Source: Acidovorax sp. A79
Lineage (GTDB): Bacteria > Pseudomonadota > Gammaproteobacteria > Burkholderiales > Burkholderiaceae_C
Length of the DNA: 64,000 nucleotides
Reading direction: 5' to 3'
Assembly: GCF_041154505.1 (NCBI RefSeq)
Contig: NZ_AP028672.1
Coordinates: forward strand, 1,625,001 to 1,689,000
Shown: in pieces, positions 11,483 to 20,152 of the stretch
Position numbering within the stretch: position 1 is the first letter of the stretch
How the letters are laid out: the number at the start of each line of letters is the position of its first letter
Made by a program: the position numbers and the translations under genes
Notes under the pieces: model-generated
Databases searched by the model: none
The model's input: only the letters and a program-made list of their open reading frames with translations
What the model was told of the DNA's origin: nothing

Positions 11483-12156
11483 CAGCCCGCCACGTCGGAC
11501 GCCACCAGGCGAAATCCCTGGCCGCGCTCGGTCACCAGCTGCGGCGCGCCGTTCAACTTGCGGCGGATGCGGCCGATCAGCACGTCCAGCGTGTTGGAGT
11601 CCGGGTCGAGGTCGCGCGCATACACATGCTCGCTGATGTCGGTGCGCGTGAGCAGCTTGCCCGGGTGGTGCATGAAATACGCCAGGATCTTGTGCTCCTG
11701 CGCCGTGAGCTGCAGGCTCTGGCCCTGCAGCGAAAAGCGGCCCTGCACCACGTCGTACTCCAGCGGGCCGGCCGTCAGCACGGCGGCGGCCGACCCGGCC
11801 GTGCGGCGCAGCATGGCGCGCAGGCGCAGCACCACCTCGTCCATCAGGAAGGGCTTGGTCAAATAGTCGTCGGCCCCGGCATTGAAGCCCGCCACCTTGT
11901 CGCTCCAGCGGTTGCGCGCGGTGAGCACCAGCACCGGCCAGCCGCGGCCCGCGTCGCGCCAGTCGCGCAGCACGCTCAGGCCGTCCTTGAGCGGCAGGCC
12001 CAGGTCCAGCACGGCGGCGCTGTAGGCCTCGGCACTGCCGGCAAAGGACGCGGCCTCGCCGTCGTGCTCCACATCCACCGCGAATCCCGCCGCCTCCAGC
12101 GCCACGCGCAGTTGCTGCGCCAGCGCCACATCGTCTTCCACCACCAGGATGCGCAT
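11482..12156 (-). CDS. OmpR/PhoP-family response regulator
   Basis: A 224-residue regulator. The receiver domain has the acidic pair Glu7-Asp8-Asp9, phospho-acceptor Asp51 (VLDLGLPLKDG) and conserved Lys101 (LTKPF). It is followed by an OmpR-type winged helix (ISEHVYARDLDPDSNTLDVL, RGQGFRLVA). It is coupled on both sides: its ATG shares one base with the stop of the PepSY gene, and its stop overlaps the kinase start. Likely targets are the two PepSY genes beside it. Confidence 0.95.
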   Translation of the reverse strand: MRILVVEDDVALAQQLRVALEAAGFAVDVEHDGEAASFAGSAEAYSAAVLDLGLPLKDGLSVLRDWRDAGRGWPVLVLTARNRWSDKVAGFNAGADDYLTKPFLMDEVVLRLRAMLRRTAGSAAAVLTAGPLEYDVVQGRFSLQGQSLQLTAQEHKILAYFMHHPGKLLTRTDISEHVYARDLDPDSNTLDVLIGRIRRKLNGAPQLVTERGQGFRLVASDVAG

Positions 12157-12890
12157 CAGTCGTCCACCTTCTGCCGCGTGACTTCCAGGCTCACGGCGTC
12201 CACTTCGAGCTCCAGCTTGAAACCGTTGGGTTGCTGCAGCTCCACGCTGTAGTAGGGGCGTCGGCGGTGGTCCGTTTCCAGCTCCACCTCCAGCACCAGG
12301 CCCGAAAAGCGCGGCCGCAAGGATTCGAGCATCACGGCCATGGACTTGGGCGCGGCGGGCGTGCCCGCCGTTTGCGGCGGGGTCAGCACCTCGCCCGTGT
12401 TCACATCCACCAGCAGCTTCATCTCGCCGGCGGGCCGGTCCGAGAGCTTGACCTCGTACACCGCCTTGCCCTGCGCGTCGCGCTCGAACTCGGCGTTCAC
12501 CACGCGCGATCCGTAGCGCTGCTCCAGCTGCTGGATGTAGCGGGCCATCTGCGCCAGGCCCACAGGCTGCGTGGGCCAGTCGCGCTCCTGCGCCACGACA
12601 CTGCCCGTGGCCGCATCCACCAGCACCTCGTGCTTGGTGCCGCGGGCGTCGATGATCTTGATCTCGTAGCGCAGCTCACCCTTGCGGCCGTGCTTGGTCT
12701 CCACGTCGATGACGCGCCCACCGTACTGGCGGCTCATGTCCGAAATGATGCTGTTGAGCGGCTTGAGCTGCCCGCTCTGCACGCCACGCCGCGCCACATC
12801 CTGCTCGGCGGCGGGGGCCTGCGCGCAGGCCAGCGCCACCGCGGCGCAGGCCGCGGCCTGCGTCCAGGTCCGCAAAATTCCATTCTTCAT
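12156..12890 (-). CDS. Secreted protein with three PepSY repeats
   Basis: A 244-residue exported protein with a Sec signal peptide (MKNGILRTWTQ, hydrophobic run, cleavage after about APAAEQ). Three tandem PepSY-type repeats follow, each ending in a V(D)AxTGxV-like strand: about 45-105, 110-175 and 185-243. PepSY domains are thought to modulate proteases or bind the sensor of an adjacent two-component system. It heads the operon with the regulator and kinase. The ATG at 12890 is chosen because it gives a good signal peptide. Confidence 0.85.
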   Translation of the reverse strand: MKNGILRTWTQAAACAAVALACAQAPAAEQDVARRGVQSGQLKPLNSIISDMSRQYGGRVIDVETKHGRKGELRYEIKIIDARGTKHEVLVDAATGSVVAQERDWPTQPVGLAQMARYIQQLEQRYGSRVVNAEFERDAQGKAVYEVKLSDRPAGEMKLLVDVNTGEVLTPPQTAGTPAAPKSMAVMLESLRPRFSGLVLEVELETDHRRRPYYSVELQQPNGFKLELEVDAVSLEVTRQKVDD

Positions 12891-12894
12891 CGCC

Positions 12895-12965
12895 GGGCCG
12901 CCCCAAGATGAAGAGCGCTCCCTCGGGGGGCAGTGACCACACGAAGTGGGGAACGTGGGGGCCAT
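12895..12965. repeat. GGGCCGCCCCAAG...CCTCGGGGGGCAG repeat, copy 1
   Basis: About 71 bases that closely match 28523-28595: GGGCCGCCCCAAG, a variable 9-11 bases, CCTCGGGGGGCAG, then ACAC.AAGTG and CGTGGGGGCCAT. It sits directly upstream of the PepSY gene in the divergent regulatory gap, so it may affect its leader. Only two full copies are seen here. Confidence 0.7.
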
Positions 12966-13097
12966 ATCTCTCATCGCGCGATTATTGCGGAGGCCATTAA
13001 ACGGACCATGAACGGGCGCTTCACGGTGGGTTTAGGAACGGTTGCGCACACTGCCTCCCAGTTCTTCACAACCACTGCCACACCGAAAGGAAGCACC

Positions 13098-13745
13098 ATG
13101 AAAAAGACCGTTCTGACCCTGGCCTTCGCAGCCGCCGCCGCGGCCTCCGCCCTGCCCTCCATGGCCTGGGCCATGGGCGCCCAGGAGGCCGTCAACGTGA
13201 TGGCCAAGAACCACTACGTGGCGCCGCACGACCTGCAAAAGCAATACGGCTACTGGACGGCCGAGGCCGTCTCCAACGACGGGGTGCGCGCCACCGTGCT
13301 GGTCAACGATGCCAACGGCAGCTTCACCGCCGTGCGGGCGGGCGCCGTGGGCACCACCCTGCCCAGCGTGGAGCGCGTGGCCCAGCAGGTGCGCGCCACC
13401 GGCTACAGCTTTGTGTACGACGTGGAGCTGGACGACGGCTTCTGGCAGGCCAAGGCCCGCCAGTCCGTGACCAACCGCGAGAAGGTCGAGTTCGTGCTGC
13501 ACCCCGTGACGCTGGAGGTATTGAGCCAGGTGGGCCGCAGCGGCGGAACCGTGAACGGCCAGCCCGTGCTCAGCGCCGACCAGGTCGTGACAGCCCTGCA
13601 GCAGGCCGGCTACACCCGCGTGCGCGGTGTCGAATACGAAGACGGCTACTGGGAAGCCGAGGCGACCAACACAGCCAACCTGGCGGTGGAGCTGCGGGTG
13701 GACGCCGTGACCGGGGCCGTGCTGCGCGAACAGCTGGACGATTGA
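13098..13745 (+). CDS. Secreted protein with PepSY-like repeats
   Basis: A 215-residue exported protein. The signal peptide is MKKTVLTLAFAAAAAASAL...AWA, preceded by AAAGGA as ribosome site. The mature part has three similar units of about 60 residues (starting near QEAVNVMAKNHY, VERVAQQVRATGY and DQVVTALQQAGY). Each carries a YWxAEA or FWQAKA strand and ends in a V(D/N)xxTGxVL-type turn. It is divergent from the PepSY-regulator-kinase operon and probably under its control. The gap between them is only 207 bases. Confidence 0.85.
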   Translation: MKKTVLTLAFAAAAAASALPSMAWAMGAQEAVNVMAKNHYVAPHDLQKQYGYWTAEAVSNDGVRATVLVNDANGSFTAVRAGAVGTTLPSVERVAQQVRATGYSFVYDVELDDGFWQAKARQSVTNREKVEFVLHPVTLEVLSQVGRSGGTVNGQPVLSADQVVTALQQAGYTRVRGVEYEDGYWEAEATNTANLAVELRVDAVTGAVLREQLDD

Positions 13746-13795
13746 GCGGCCGGCGGCTGCCCTGCGCCAGGGTGCTGAAGCAACCCACAAAAAAA

Positions 13796-13816
13796 GGCAC
13801 CGGGCCCCGGCATGCC
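13796..13816 (-). terminator. Rho-independent terminator of the nucleotidase gene
   Basis: On the minus strand an imperfect GC-rich hairpin (GGCA/TGCC and CCGG/CCGG arms with a two-base bulge) is followed by seven T (13789-13795). It lies about 70 bases past the stop of the leftward nucleotidase gene, between it and the convergent PepSY gene. Confidence 0.7.
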
Positions 13817-13886
13817 CAGGCAGCCGGTCCAGGTGTCTTTTCAGGGCCGTTGGCGGCGGGCACGCCGAGCGTGCCGCGCACCGGCT

Positions 13887-15962
13887 TTACTTGGACAAAT
13901 CGACCGCGTACTTCGACGTGCCCTTGCCCGAGCCGTCGTCCGCTGCCAGCAGCGACACATTGGCCAGGCCTGCCGCCTGCGCCACGGCGAGCGCATTGCC
14001 GCCCGAGCTGAACACCACCGGCCCCGCCACGCTGGCCTTGGCAAAGCGCCAGCTCTTGGCCGCGCCGTTGGCACTGCGCGTCACCGCCGGGTTCTTGCGG
14101 ATGTAGTCGATCACCACGTCCCGGTTCGCATCGGGCGAGGCCCAGATGGTGCCCGAGCCATCGAGCTTGTCGATGAAGCTCTTGCCGCTGGTGGCGCGGT
14201 AGTTGTTGGTGGCGATCACGAACTCCTGCGCCACGTCGATGGGCTTGCCCAGGTAGGTCAGGTTCCTGATGCGGCTGCCCACGGGCTGCGTCACGTCGAT
14301 CTCGTACTGCACGTCGGGCGTCGTGAACATGTCGAAGTTGTAGCCCGGGAAGGTGCTGATGAGCTGTTGCTCGCCAGTCTTGGCAGGGTCGATCTGGTTG
14401 AAGCGCTTGGCCGCGGCTTCGAGCCAGTTCTTGATGTCGCCACCGTTGACCTTCACCGCATACACCGTGTTGGGGTAGAGGTACAGGTCGGCCGCGTTGT
14501 TGATGGCCAGCGGTCCCACGGCCACGTCGGTGTAGTCGGCACCGCCCTGGAAGCCGCTCTTGAACGGCGCGCTCACCGACAGCACCGGCAGCTGCGCATA
14601 CTCCGGCAGGCTGGCCTTGATGTAAGCGGCCACATAGGCCTGCTGCGCCTGGTTCACGATCTGGATCGCGCCCGGGTCGCCCACGTCGGCGAACAGCGTG
14701 CTCATGCGGAAGTCGGTCTGGCCGATGGGCGTCTTCACGTACTGGATGGCGGCCTGGTGCTGCGTCTCGACGAGCGGCGCCACGCTGGCATCTGCGTCCA
14801 CCGTCACCGTGGCGCCCGCGGCGTTCTTGGACTGGATGTTGCGCAGCTCGGACTTGCTGGCCGACTTGTTGACCACCCACTTGGCCCCGTCCCACTGCAG
14901 CGCCAGCTGCACCACGCCCAGGGCCTTGCCCCAGGAGCTGGCCATCACGGCCGGCACGCCGTTCACCGTACCCGCCTTGTGGTCCACGCCGGCCATGTTG
15001 AAGCCCGGCGTGGCGGCGGTGTCGGGGAACACGCCATGCTGGTGGCCCATCACCATCGCGTCGATGCCGGCCACCTTGGAAAGGTACAGGCCCGGGTTCT
15101 CCATGGTGGGCGAATACGCCGCGCTGTCCATGCCGCCGTGCAGCAGCGCGATCACGATGTCGGCGCCCTTGGCGCGCAGCTCGGGCACGTACTTCGTCGC
15201 GGCCTCGACCGCGCCTTGCGTGGTGACCTTGCCTTCGAGGTAGCGCTTGTCCCAGTTCATGATGCCCGGCGTGGTGAAACCGATCACGCCCACCTTGATG
15301 GGCAGCTTCACCTCCTTGCCGTCCGCGCCCTTGGCCACCAGCGTGCGCTCGAGCACCGTGTAGGGCTGCACCAGCGGCTTCTGGGTCTTGTTGCTGGTCA
15401 CGTTGGCCAGCACCATCGGAAAGCCCGCGCCCGCGCACTTCCTGGCGGCATCCACACCGTCCACCTCCAGCCCGCCGCCCAGCACCTGGTTCAGGAACGG
15501 CAGGCCGTAGTTGAACTCGTGGTTGCCCAGCGTGCCGGCGTCAAAGCCCAGCGCACCCATCGCCTTGTACATGGACAGCTGCTGCGTGCACGGGATGGGG
15601 CTGATGGTGGCTTCATAGTCGGCCAGCGCCGTGCCCTGGATGGTGTCGCCGTTGTCCACCAGCAGCGTGTTGGCAAACTCCTTGCGCGCCGCGCGCACCA
15701 GCGTGGCGGTGCGCTCGAAGCCGTAGCTCTTGTCTTCGGCCAGCTTGAAGTAGTCGTAGCTGCGCACGTTGAAGTGCAGGTCGGTGGTCTCCAGCACGGC
15801 CAGCGTGGCGGTGGCGCCCGCGTTGTTGTTGCTGCCGCCGCCATCGCCGCCGCCGCAGGCGGAGAGGGACGCGGCCAGGGCCAGCACGCTCAGCGTGGCG
15901 GTGCGGCGCGAATAGCAAGAAAACGGAAAGGAATCGGATTGGCTGCGAATGCGTTCAGACAT
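13887..15962 (-). CDS. 5'-nucleotidase / 2',3'-cyclic phosphodiesterase family lipoprotein
   Basis: A 691-residue exported enzyme. The signal sequence ends in a lipobox (LAASLSAC, Cys36) followed by a Gly/Asn-rich linker. The N-terminal metallophosphatase domain has ETTDLHFNV, DNGDTIQG, GNHEFNYG, ALLHGGMD and MGHQHGVF. The C-terminal 5'-nucleotidase domain follows from about residue 410. The layout is that of CpdB-like enzymes, which hydrolyse 2',3'-cyclic nucleotides and 3'-nucleotides in the periplasm. Here the enzyme is predicted to be lipid-anchored, whereas E. coli CpdB is soluble. The substrate assignment is inferred from the family only. Confidence 0.9.
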   Translation of the reverse strand: MSERIRSQSDSFPFSCYSRRTATLSVLALAASLSACGGGDGGGSNNNAGATATLAVLETTDLHFNVRSYDYFKLAEDKSYGFERTATLVRAARKEFANTLLVDNGDTIQGTALADYEATISPIPCTQQLSMYKAMGALGFDAGTLGNHEFNYGLPFLNQVLGGGLEVDGVDAARKCAGAGFPMVLANVTSNKTQKPLVQPYTVLERTLVAKGADGKEVKLPIKVGVIGFTTPGIMNWDKRYLEGKVTTQGAVEAATKYVPELRAKGADIVIALLHGGMDSAAYSPTMENPGLYLSKVAGIDAMVMGHQHGVFPDTAATPGFNMAGVDHKAGTVNGVPAVMASSWGKALGVVQLALQWDGAKWVVNKSASKSELRNIQSKNAAGATVTVDADASVAPLVETQHQAAIQYVKTPIGQTDFRMSTLFADVGDPGAIQIVNQAQQAYVAAYIKASLPEYAQLPVLSVSAPFKSGFQGGADYTDVAVGPLAINNAADLYLYPNTVYAVKVNGGDIKNWLEAAAKRFNQIDPAKTGEQQLISTFPGYNFDMFTTPDVQYEIDVTQPVGSRIRNLTYLGKPIDVAQEFVIATNNYRATSGKSFIDKLDGSGTIWASPDANRDVVIDYIRKNPAVTRSANGAAKSWRFAKASVAGPVVFSSGGNALAVAQAAGLANVSLLAADDGSGKGTSKYAVDLSK

Positions 15963-16056
15963 GAACAAGGCCCAGGATGAAACAAAGGACCGAGTGTCTG
16001 GCGGGGGTTTGACAACGGTATGACGGCACGCGGCCGCCGCGCGTCCCACGGGGGTG

Positions 16057-16284
16057 TCAGCGCGGGGGGCGCCGTCGGCTCAGCAGGCCTTCCACCATCA
16101 GCAGCAGCAGCGCTGCGCGCAACTCGTCGTGGGTGTCGGTCACGGTGGTATGGGGGCCTCGCAGCACCCAGATGGCGCGGCCGCTGAAGTTGTAGTCGCT
16201 TCCCTGCAGGTGGCGCGCCAGAAGTTCGACCTGCTCGAAATCATCTGCCGAGACCGTGTGCGCGACGGTGATGGTGCTGCCCAT
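16057..16284 (-). CDS. Small conserved-looking hypothetical protein
   Basis: A 75-residue protein (start MGSTITVAHTVS; an upstream ATG at 16296 would add four residues). It has a compact alternating pattern with HLQGSDYNFSGRAIWVLRG in the middle and a helical RAALLLLMVEGLLSRRRPPR end. There is no signal peptide. I do not recognise a family. The balanced amino-acid composition, unlike that of shadow frames, is the main support. Confidence 0.55.
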   Translation of the reverse strand: MGSTITVAHTVSADDFEQVELLARHLQGSDYNFSGRAIWVLRGPHTTVTDTHDELRAALLLLMVEGLLSRRRPPR

Positions 16285-16607
16285 GGGAACCCTCACATAA
16301 CTTGCCTGTCAGCCCGCGCGTTCGTGCGCAACCCTGCCTGGTCCGTGGCCCCTGGTCGTGCGAGGACGCCAGCGCGCACAGGCCGGACCGCCCACGCTCT
16401 TGCACCGCGCTCTTGCACCACGCGCCGCAATGCGCCGCTGTGGCGGGGCTGCCGGTGCCTGCGGCGAGGAGGCCCTGCCCAGTGGTCTTCTGTGCAGCCC
16501 CAGCGTGCGCCGTTGGGCGCGCGCTGTATGTAGTCGTTTGCCGACAAAGCCTTACGACCTCCTGCGCCGCAGCACCCGGCACAAGGGAAGGAGCCGCAGG
16601 GTTCGCG
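16285..16607. other. Gap without a supported gene
   Basis: About 320 bases. Open frames exist on both strands (for example a leftward one over 16293-16547), but their products are Arg/Ala/Pro-rich and resemble no family. I see no strong terminator, repeat or RNA gene. Confidence 0.5.
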
Positions 16608-16844
16608 TCAGGCGATGCGGCGTACGTCGCCGTTGTGCGGTGAAGCGCTCTCATGGAACAGGTCTTCGAGAAACTGGGCCAGTTCGTGCTCTTCCACGAA
16701 GTCGGGGACCACGAAGCCCGCGGGGGTGCGCTTGCCGTCGCCGCCCACGCGGTAGACCTGCCACAGCGGGCCCTCACGCCGCACTTCAACGATGCGGCCA
16801 AAGACATTGAAACGGGGATGGGCGGGGGGTGGTGTGTTTTCCAT
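16608..16844 (-). CDS. Small conserved protein, function unknown
   Basis: A 78-residue protein starting MENTPPPAHPRFNVFGRIVEV. It contains GPLWQVYRVGGDGKRTPAGF and VVPDFVEEHELAQFLEDLFHE, and ends in a SPHNGDVRRI tail. I recognise this pattern as a small uncharacterised proteobacterial family but cannot assign a role. The ATG at 16844 is preferred because the conserved part begins there. It lies 26 bases downstream of the GFA-type gene on the same strand. Confidence 0.7.
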   Translation of the reverse strand: MENTPPPAHPRFNVFGRIVEVRREGPLWQVYRVGGDGKRTPAGFVVPDFVEEHELAQFLEDLFHESASPHNGDVRRIA

Positions 16845-16870
16845 GGACTGCCTCGTGCCGGGTCTCGCGC

Positions 16871-17284
16871 CTATTCTCCGGCGATCTGCGGGTAGCCGTC
16901 GCAGATCACCACCCACGCGGCCTTGGAAGCCACGTGGATGTGCCTTTGCGGCGGCGCGTCAAAAGGGGTGTCGAGCGTGCCCAGGGGCACGGCCACGCTG
17001 TCCGCATGCACGCCTTCGCTGTGCCAGAGCAACGGCGAGCCGCAGGCCGAGCAGAACTGCCGCGTGACCCGCGGCGACGAGCGGTAGGCGCGCAGCAGCG
17101 CCTGCCCCTGCACGAAGCGGTGGTGCTCGCGGTGCACCGTGCCGTAGCTGGCGAACGCCGCGCCATGGGCCTTGCGGCACATCGAGCAGTGGCAGTGCGA
17201 TGCGCTGCGCAGCGGCGCCGTGGTTTCGTAGCGCACGCCGCCGCACAGGCAGCTGCCCCGGTGGTGCACGACGGATTCGGTCAT
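16871..17284 (-). CDS. GFA-family (glutathione-dependent formaldehyde-activating-like) zinc protein
   Basis: A 137-residue protein with the family cysteine pattern: CLCGGVRY (about 12-19), CHCSMCRKAHG (about 32-42) and FCSACGSPLLW (about 77-87). These bind zinc, and some relatives bind glutathione. Despite the family name, most members are not proven to act on formaldehyde. Nearby formate dehydrogenases make a C1 role tempting, but the distance (over 7 kb) gives no real support. Confidence 0.88.
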   Translation of the reverse strand: MTESVVHHRGSCLCGGVRYETTAPLRSASHCHCSMCRKAHGAAFASYGTVHREHHRFVQGQALLRAYRSSPRVTRQFCSACGSPLLWHSEGVHADSVAVPLGTLDTPFDAPPQRHIHVASKAAWVVICDGYPQIAGE

Positions 17285-17333
17285 GGCCTGGGTTCTCCTT
17301 CGACGGGGTGCCTGGGTGGAGCACGCGGCCGGG

Positions 17334-17825
17334 TCAGGCGCGCGGCGGCGCCGGCGTGGCCACGGAGGCGATCAGGTCCACCTCCACCGTCGCATTCTTG
17401 GGCAGTTGCAGCACCCCCACCGAGGTGCGGGTGTGGGCGCCCGCCTCGCCCAGCACGGCGAACAGGATTTCAGAGGCGCCGTCGGCCACCTCGCTTTGCT
17501 GCGTGAACCCGGGCGCAGACTGCACATACACGGTGATGCGCAGCACCGACTGCACGGCGTCCAGAGAGCCCAGCGCACGCTGCAGCAAGGCCAGGGCGCG
17601 CAGGGCGCACACCTTGGCCCCCGCCTGCGCCTGGGCCAGGGTGGCGCCGGCGCCGGCCGCCCCCGTGGCCACCACGGTATCGCCCACGCGGGGGATCTGC
17701 CCGCTAAGGTAGACGTGGTGGCCGTCGCGCACCAGGGGCACGTAGTTGCCCCCGATCTTGATCTCGCCGTCAAAGCTGTAGCCGAGGGCCTGGGCTTGTT
17801 CCTGAAAACGGGCGTCACGGGACAT
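17334..17825 (-). CDS. RidA-family protein (YjgF/YER057c/UK114)
   Basis: A 163-residue protein of the larger RidA subgroup. The fold is recognisable from HHVYLSGQIPRVGD, ALLQRALGSLDAVQSVLRITVYVQ and VGVLQLPKNATVEVDLIAS. RidA proteins hydrolyse reactive imine/enamine products of PLP dehydratases. The key arginine of true RidA falls in a segment reading LPKNATVEVD here, so catalytic activity is uncertain and this may be one of the non-deaminase subgroups. Confidence 0.85.
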   Translation of the reverse strand: MSRDARFQEQAQALGYSFDGEIKIGGNYVPLVRDGHHVYLSGQIPRVGDTVVATGAAGAGATLAQAQAGAKVCALRALALLQRALGSLDAVQSVLRITVYVQSAPGFTQQSEVADGASEILFAVLGEAGAHTRTSVGVLQLPKNATVEVDLIASVATPAPPRA

Positions 17826-17936
17826 GAAAAAAACCTCGCCGGGTGAAATGCCTCCACTATGCCACCCGGCAGGCAGCCCCTGGCGTTGCCAGGCCAGCGG
17901 GCGCGCCGCCCTCCGGGGGAAGGCGGCACAGATGCT

Positions 17937-19028
17937 TCACATATGCCGCGCGAACGGGTCCACCAGCGAGGCGATCGTCACGCCGGCCGGCTGGCCCACG
18001 CCCTGCGGGCGCCCTGCCGGCTCGGGGGCTGCGGTGACCGGTGCCACCTTCAGCGGCGACATGCGCCGGCCGTAGACGCGCTGCACGCGCTCTTGCAGCG
18101 TGGGGTGGGAATCGAGCCAGTGCTCCATCCTGCCGCCGCCTTCCACGTCCACCAGCAGCATGTGCTGCACCGAAGGATGGTTCAGGCCGCTGTGGCTGTG
18201 CTGTTCATAGCCGCGCGGGGTATCCCGGCGCTGGGCCATGACCTTGCGCAGCACGCCGCCCAGGCCGTCCTTGCTGCGCGTCCATTGCACGGCGCGCGCG
18301 TCGGCCAGGTACTCGCGCTGGCGCGACACGGCCGCCTTGAGCATGCGGCCGGTGATCCAGCCCGCGAAGCCCGCCAGCATGATGGCCGAGCCGAACCACC
18401 ACGCCAGCCCCCGCCGCTCGCGCAGCGTGTCGCCGAAGTTGTAGACCAGCTCCAGTCCGAACACCATGCCCGCCAGCTGCATCTTCATGCGCGTGTCGCC
18501 TTCGTGCAGGTGCGAGAGCTCGTGGGCGACCATGCCCTGCATCTCCTCGCGGTTCAGGTAGTCGAGCGCGCCCTGCGTCACAGCGATCACGGCGTCGCTC
18601 TCGTCCCAGCCGGCGGCAAACGCGTTGATCGCATCGGTGCGCGGCATCACCATGATTTCGGGGCGCGGCATGTGGGCGGCAATGCACAGCTCGTCGACGA
18701 TGTTGGACAGGCGCTGCTCGGCATGCGAGAGCGAGGGCCGCAGCTCGCGCGCGCCCACGCGCCGGGCCAGCTTGACGCCGCCCGCGCGCAGGTTGGACGT
18801 CTCCACCCACCAGCCGCCCAGCACCAGCATGAGCGACACGCCCACGTTGGCGGCGAGAAAGCCGTGGGGAAACGGCAGCCGCCCCGGCAGCACCGCCGCC
18901 ATCAGCACCCAGGCCAGCGCGAGTGCGGCATGAACGGCCACGATAAGCACCGCCACCGCGAGCGCAAAGCCCAGCAGCAGGCGGTGCGTCTCGCTGCGCG
19001 CATCCGCCTGGTGGTCCCAGAATTTCAT
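17937..19028 (-). CDS. M48-family membrane metalloprotease (HtpX-like)
   Basis: A 363-residue protein with two N-terminal membrane helices (about 17-47 and 57-75), the zinc motif HELSH at 169-173 and a further ligand in REYLADARAVQWT. Another hydrophobic segment (about 200-235) and a His/Gly-rich C-terminus follow. M48 proteases degrade damaged membrane proteins. It is followed upstream on the same strand by lemA at 172 bases distance, a pairing seen in many bacteria. Confidence 0.9.
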   Translation of the reverse strand: MKFWDHQADARSETHRLLLGFALAVAVLIVAVHAALALAWVLMAAVLPGRLPFPHGFLAANVGVSLMLVLGGWWVETSNLRAGGVKLARRVGARELRPSLSHAEQRLSNIVDELCIAAHMPRPEIMVMPRTDAINAFAAGWDESDAVIAVTQGALDYLNREEMQGMVAHELSHLHEGDTRMKMQLAGMVFGLELVYNFGDTLRERRGLAWWFGSAIMLAGFAGWITGRMLKAAVSRQREYLADARAVQWTRSKDGLGGVLRKVMAQRRDTPRGYEQHSHSGLNHPSVQHMLLVDVEGGGRMEHWLDSHPTLQERVQRVYGRRMSPLKVAPVTAAPEPAGRPQGVGQPAGVTIASLVDPFARHM

Positions 19029-19199
19029 GGCCCCTCCCTGTATGAGACTTTCTCGCGCGGGACTTCAAGCGGCCCGCAGCCACGACAGGAGCTGCCGTGT
19101 TGCCCGCCAGCGCCCGGCGACCATTCGGCACGGCTTTGGCGGCCCGCAGGGCATGTACCCCGTCGGGCCTGCGCACCAGGCAGCTGCGAAGAAACCTGC

Positions 19200-19796
19200 C
19201 TAAGAGAAGCGAACCTGCGGCGCAGCGCGCTCTGCTTCGCTGCGCGTGGACTCGAGCATGGGCACGGTGGGAAAGCCCAACAGGCGCGCCACGACCAGTT
19301 CAGGAAACTGCGCCGCCGCGTCGTTGAATTCCAGCGCCTGGTCGTTGTACGCCTGGCGCGCGAAGCCCAGGCGGTTTTCGGTGCTGGTCAACTCTTCGGA
19401 CAGCGACTGCATGGTGGCGTCGGCCTTGAGTTCGGGATACGCCTCAGCCACCACCATCAGGCGTCCCAGGCTGCTGCCCAGCATGCCCTCGGCGGCTGCG
19501 AGCGCGCCCATGGCGTTGGCGCTGCCAGGCTCTGCCCGCACAGCGGCGGCAGCGCCCTGCGCCTGGCCGCGCGCCTGGATGACGGCTTCGAGCGTGGCGG
19601 CCTCGTGGCTGAGGTAGCCCTTGGCGACTTCGACCAGGTTGGGCACCAGGTCATGGCGGCGCTTGAGCTGCACGTCGATCTGGCCGAACGCATTGGCGAT
19701 GCGGTTGCGCAGCTGCACCAGCCGGTTGTACACAGTGACGGCCCACACCGCCAGCACGGCGACCAGGCCCAGAACGATCCAAGCAGTAGCTGACAT
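19200..19796 (-). CDS. lemA: LemA-family protein
   Basis: A 198-residue protein with one N-terminal membrane helix (ATAWIVLGLVAVLAVWAVTVYN) and the LemA helical bundle. Typical signatures are NRLVQLRNRIANAFGQIDVQLKRRHDL, NLVEVAKGYLSHE, and ENRLGFARQAYNDQALEFNDAAAQFP. The cellular role is not established. It stands first in a two-gene arrangement with the M48 protease, suggesting a scaffold for the protease. Confidence 0.93.
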   Translation of the reverse strand: MSATAWIVLGLVAVLAVWAVTVYNRLVQLRNRIANAFGQIDVQLKRRHDLVPNLVEVAKGYLSHEAATLEAVIQARGQAQGAAAAVRAEPGSANAMGALAAAEGMLGSSLGRLMVVAEAYPELKADATMQSLSEELTSTENRLGFARQAYNDQALEFNDAAAQFPELVVARLLGFPTVPMLESTRSEAERAAPQVRFS

Positions 19797-20139
19797 GTCC
19801 CACCCTCCTTGTTGTGAATTGAATGAATGGATGCTGGGCGCATCTTAGTGGCGCGCCTGGCCCAAAGGCTTCATACATTTCAGCGGGTAGGGATTTAAGC
19901 ATCAAAACAGCCTGCAACGCTTTACCCCCAAACGCTAGCAGCTATCAAAAACAGAGCAATCGATGCTATGAGCGCACACCGGGCCCATCCACAGGCTGCG
20001 AGGGACACGGCCCAGCCGCTCAAGGGTTGCCACCCCACCCCACAGCCTGCAAAGACAGCAGCCCCGCCAGTGCACCCGTGGATCTGGCTTTGCCAGTCCA
20101 CCGGGTGCGTCCCCCTTGAGGGGGAGGCGGCGTAGCCGC
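19797..20139. other. Gap holding two kinds of repeat, no gene
   Basis: About 340 bases between lemA and the truncated-hemoglobin gene, both leftward. It contains palindromic repeat copy B (19901-19962) and a CCCCCTTGAGGGGG element (20104-20152) that runs into the 3' end of the hemoglobin gene. No credible open frame is seen. Confidence 0.6.
19901..19962 (+). repeat. Palindromic repeat copy B
   Basis: A diverged intergenic copy. It has AACGCTTT-accccc-AAACGCT as hairpin arms, then AGCAGCTATCAAAAACAGAGCAAT. The right-hand half matches copies A and C; the hairpin arms carry compensating changes (GCGCTT to ACGCTT), so the palindrome is kept. Confidence 0.75.
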
Positions 20140-20152
20140 TCAGGGGGTGCCC
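20104..20152. repeat. CCCCCT-TG-AGGGGG double-hairpin element
   Basis: Two adjacent hairpins: CCCCCT/AGGGGG with a two-base loop, and GCGGC-GTA-GCCGC. The element covers the stop codon and last codons of the truncated hemoglobin gene, so it has supplied its C-terminal end. It may also act as its terminator, though no T run follows. Confidence 0.6.

Noticed and set aside
16293..16547. An 84-codon leftward frame in the gap after the small hypothetical gene
   Set aside because: Its product is Arg/Pro-rich, with no ribosome site and no recognisable pattern, so it is left as non-coding.
16871..17284. Formaldehyde-to-formate link between the GFA-type protein and the formate dehydrogenases
   Set aside because: The genes are over 7 kb apart in different transcripts, and GFA-family proteins are rarely true formaldehyde enzymes.
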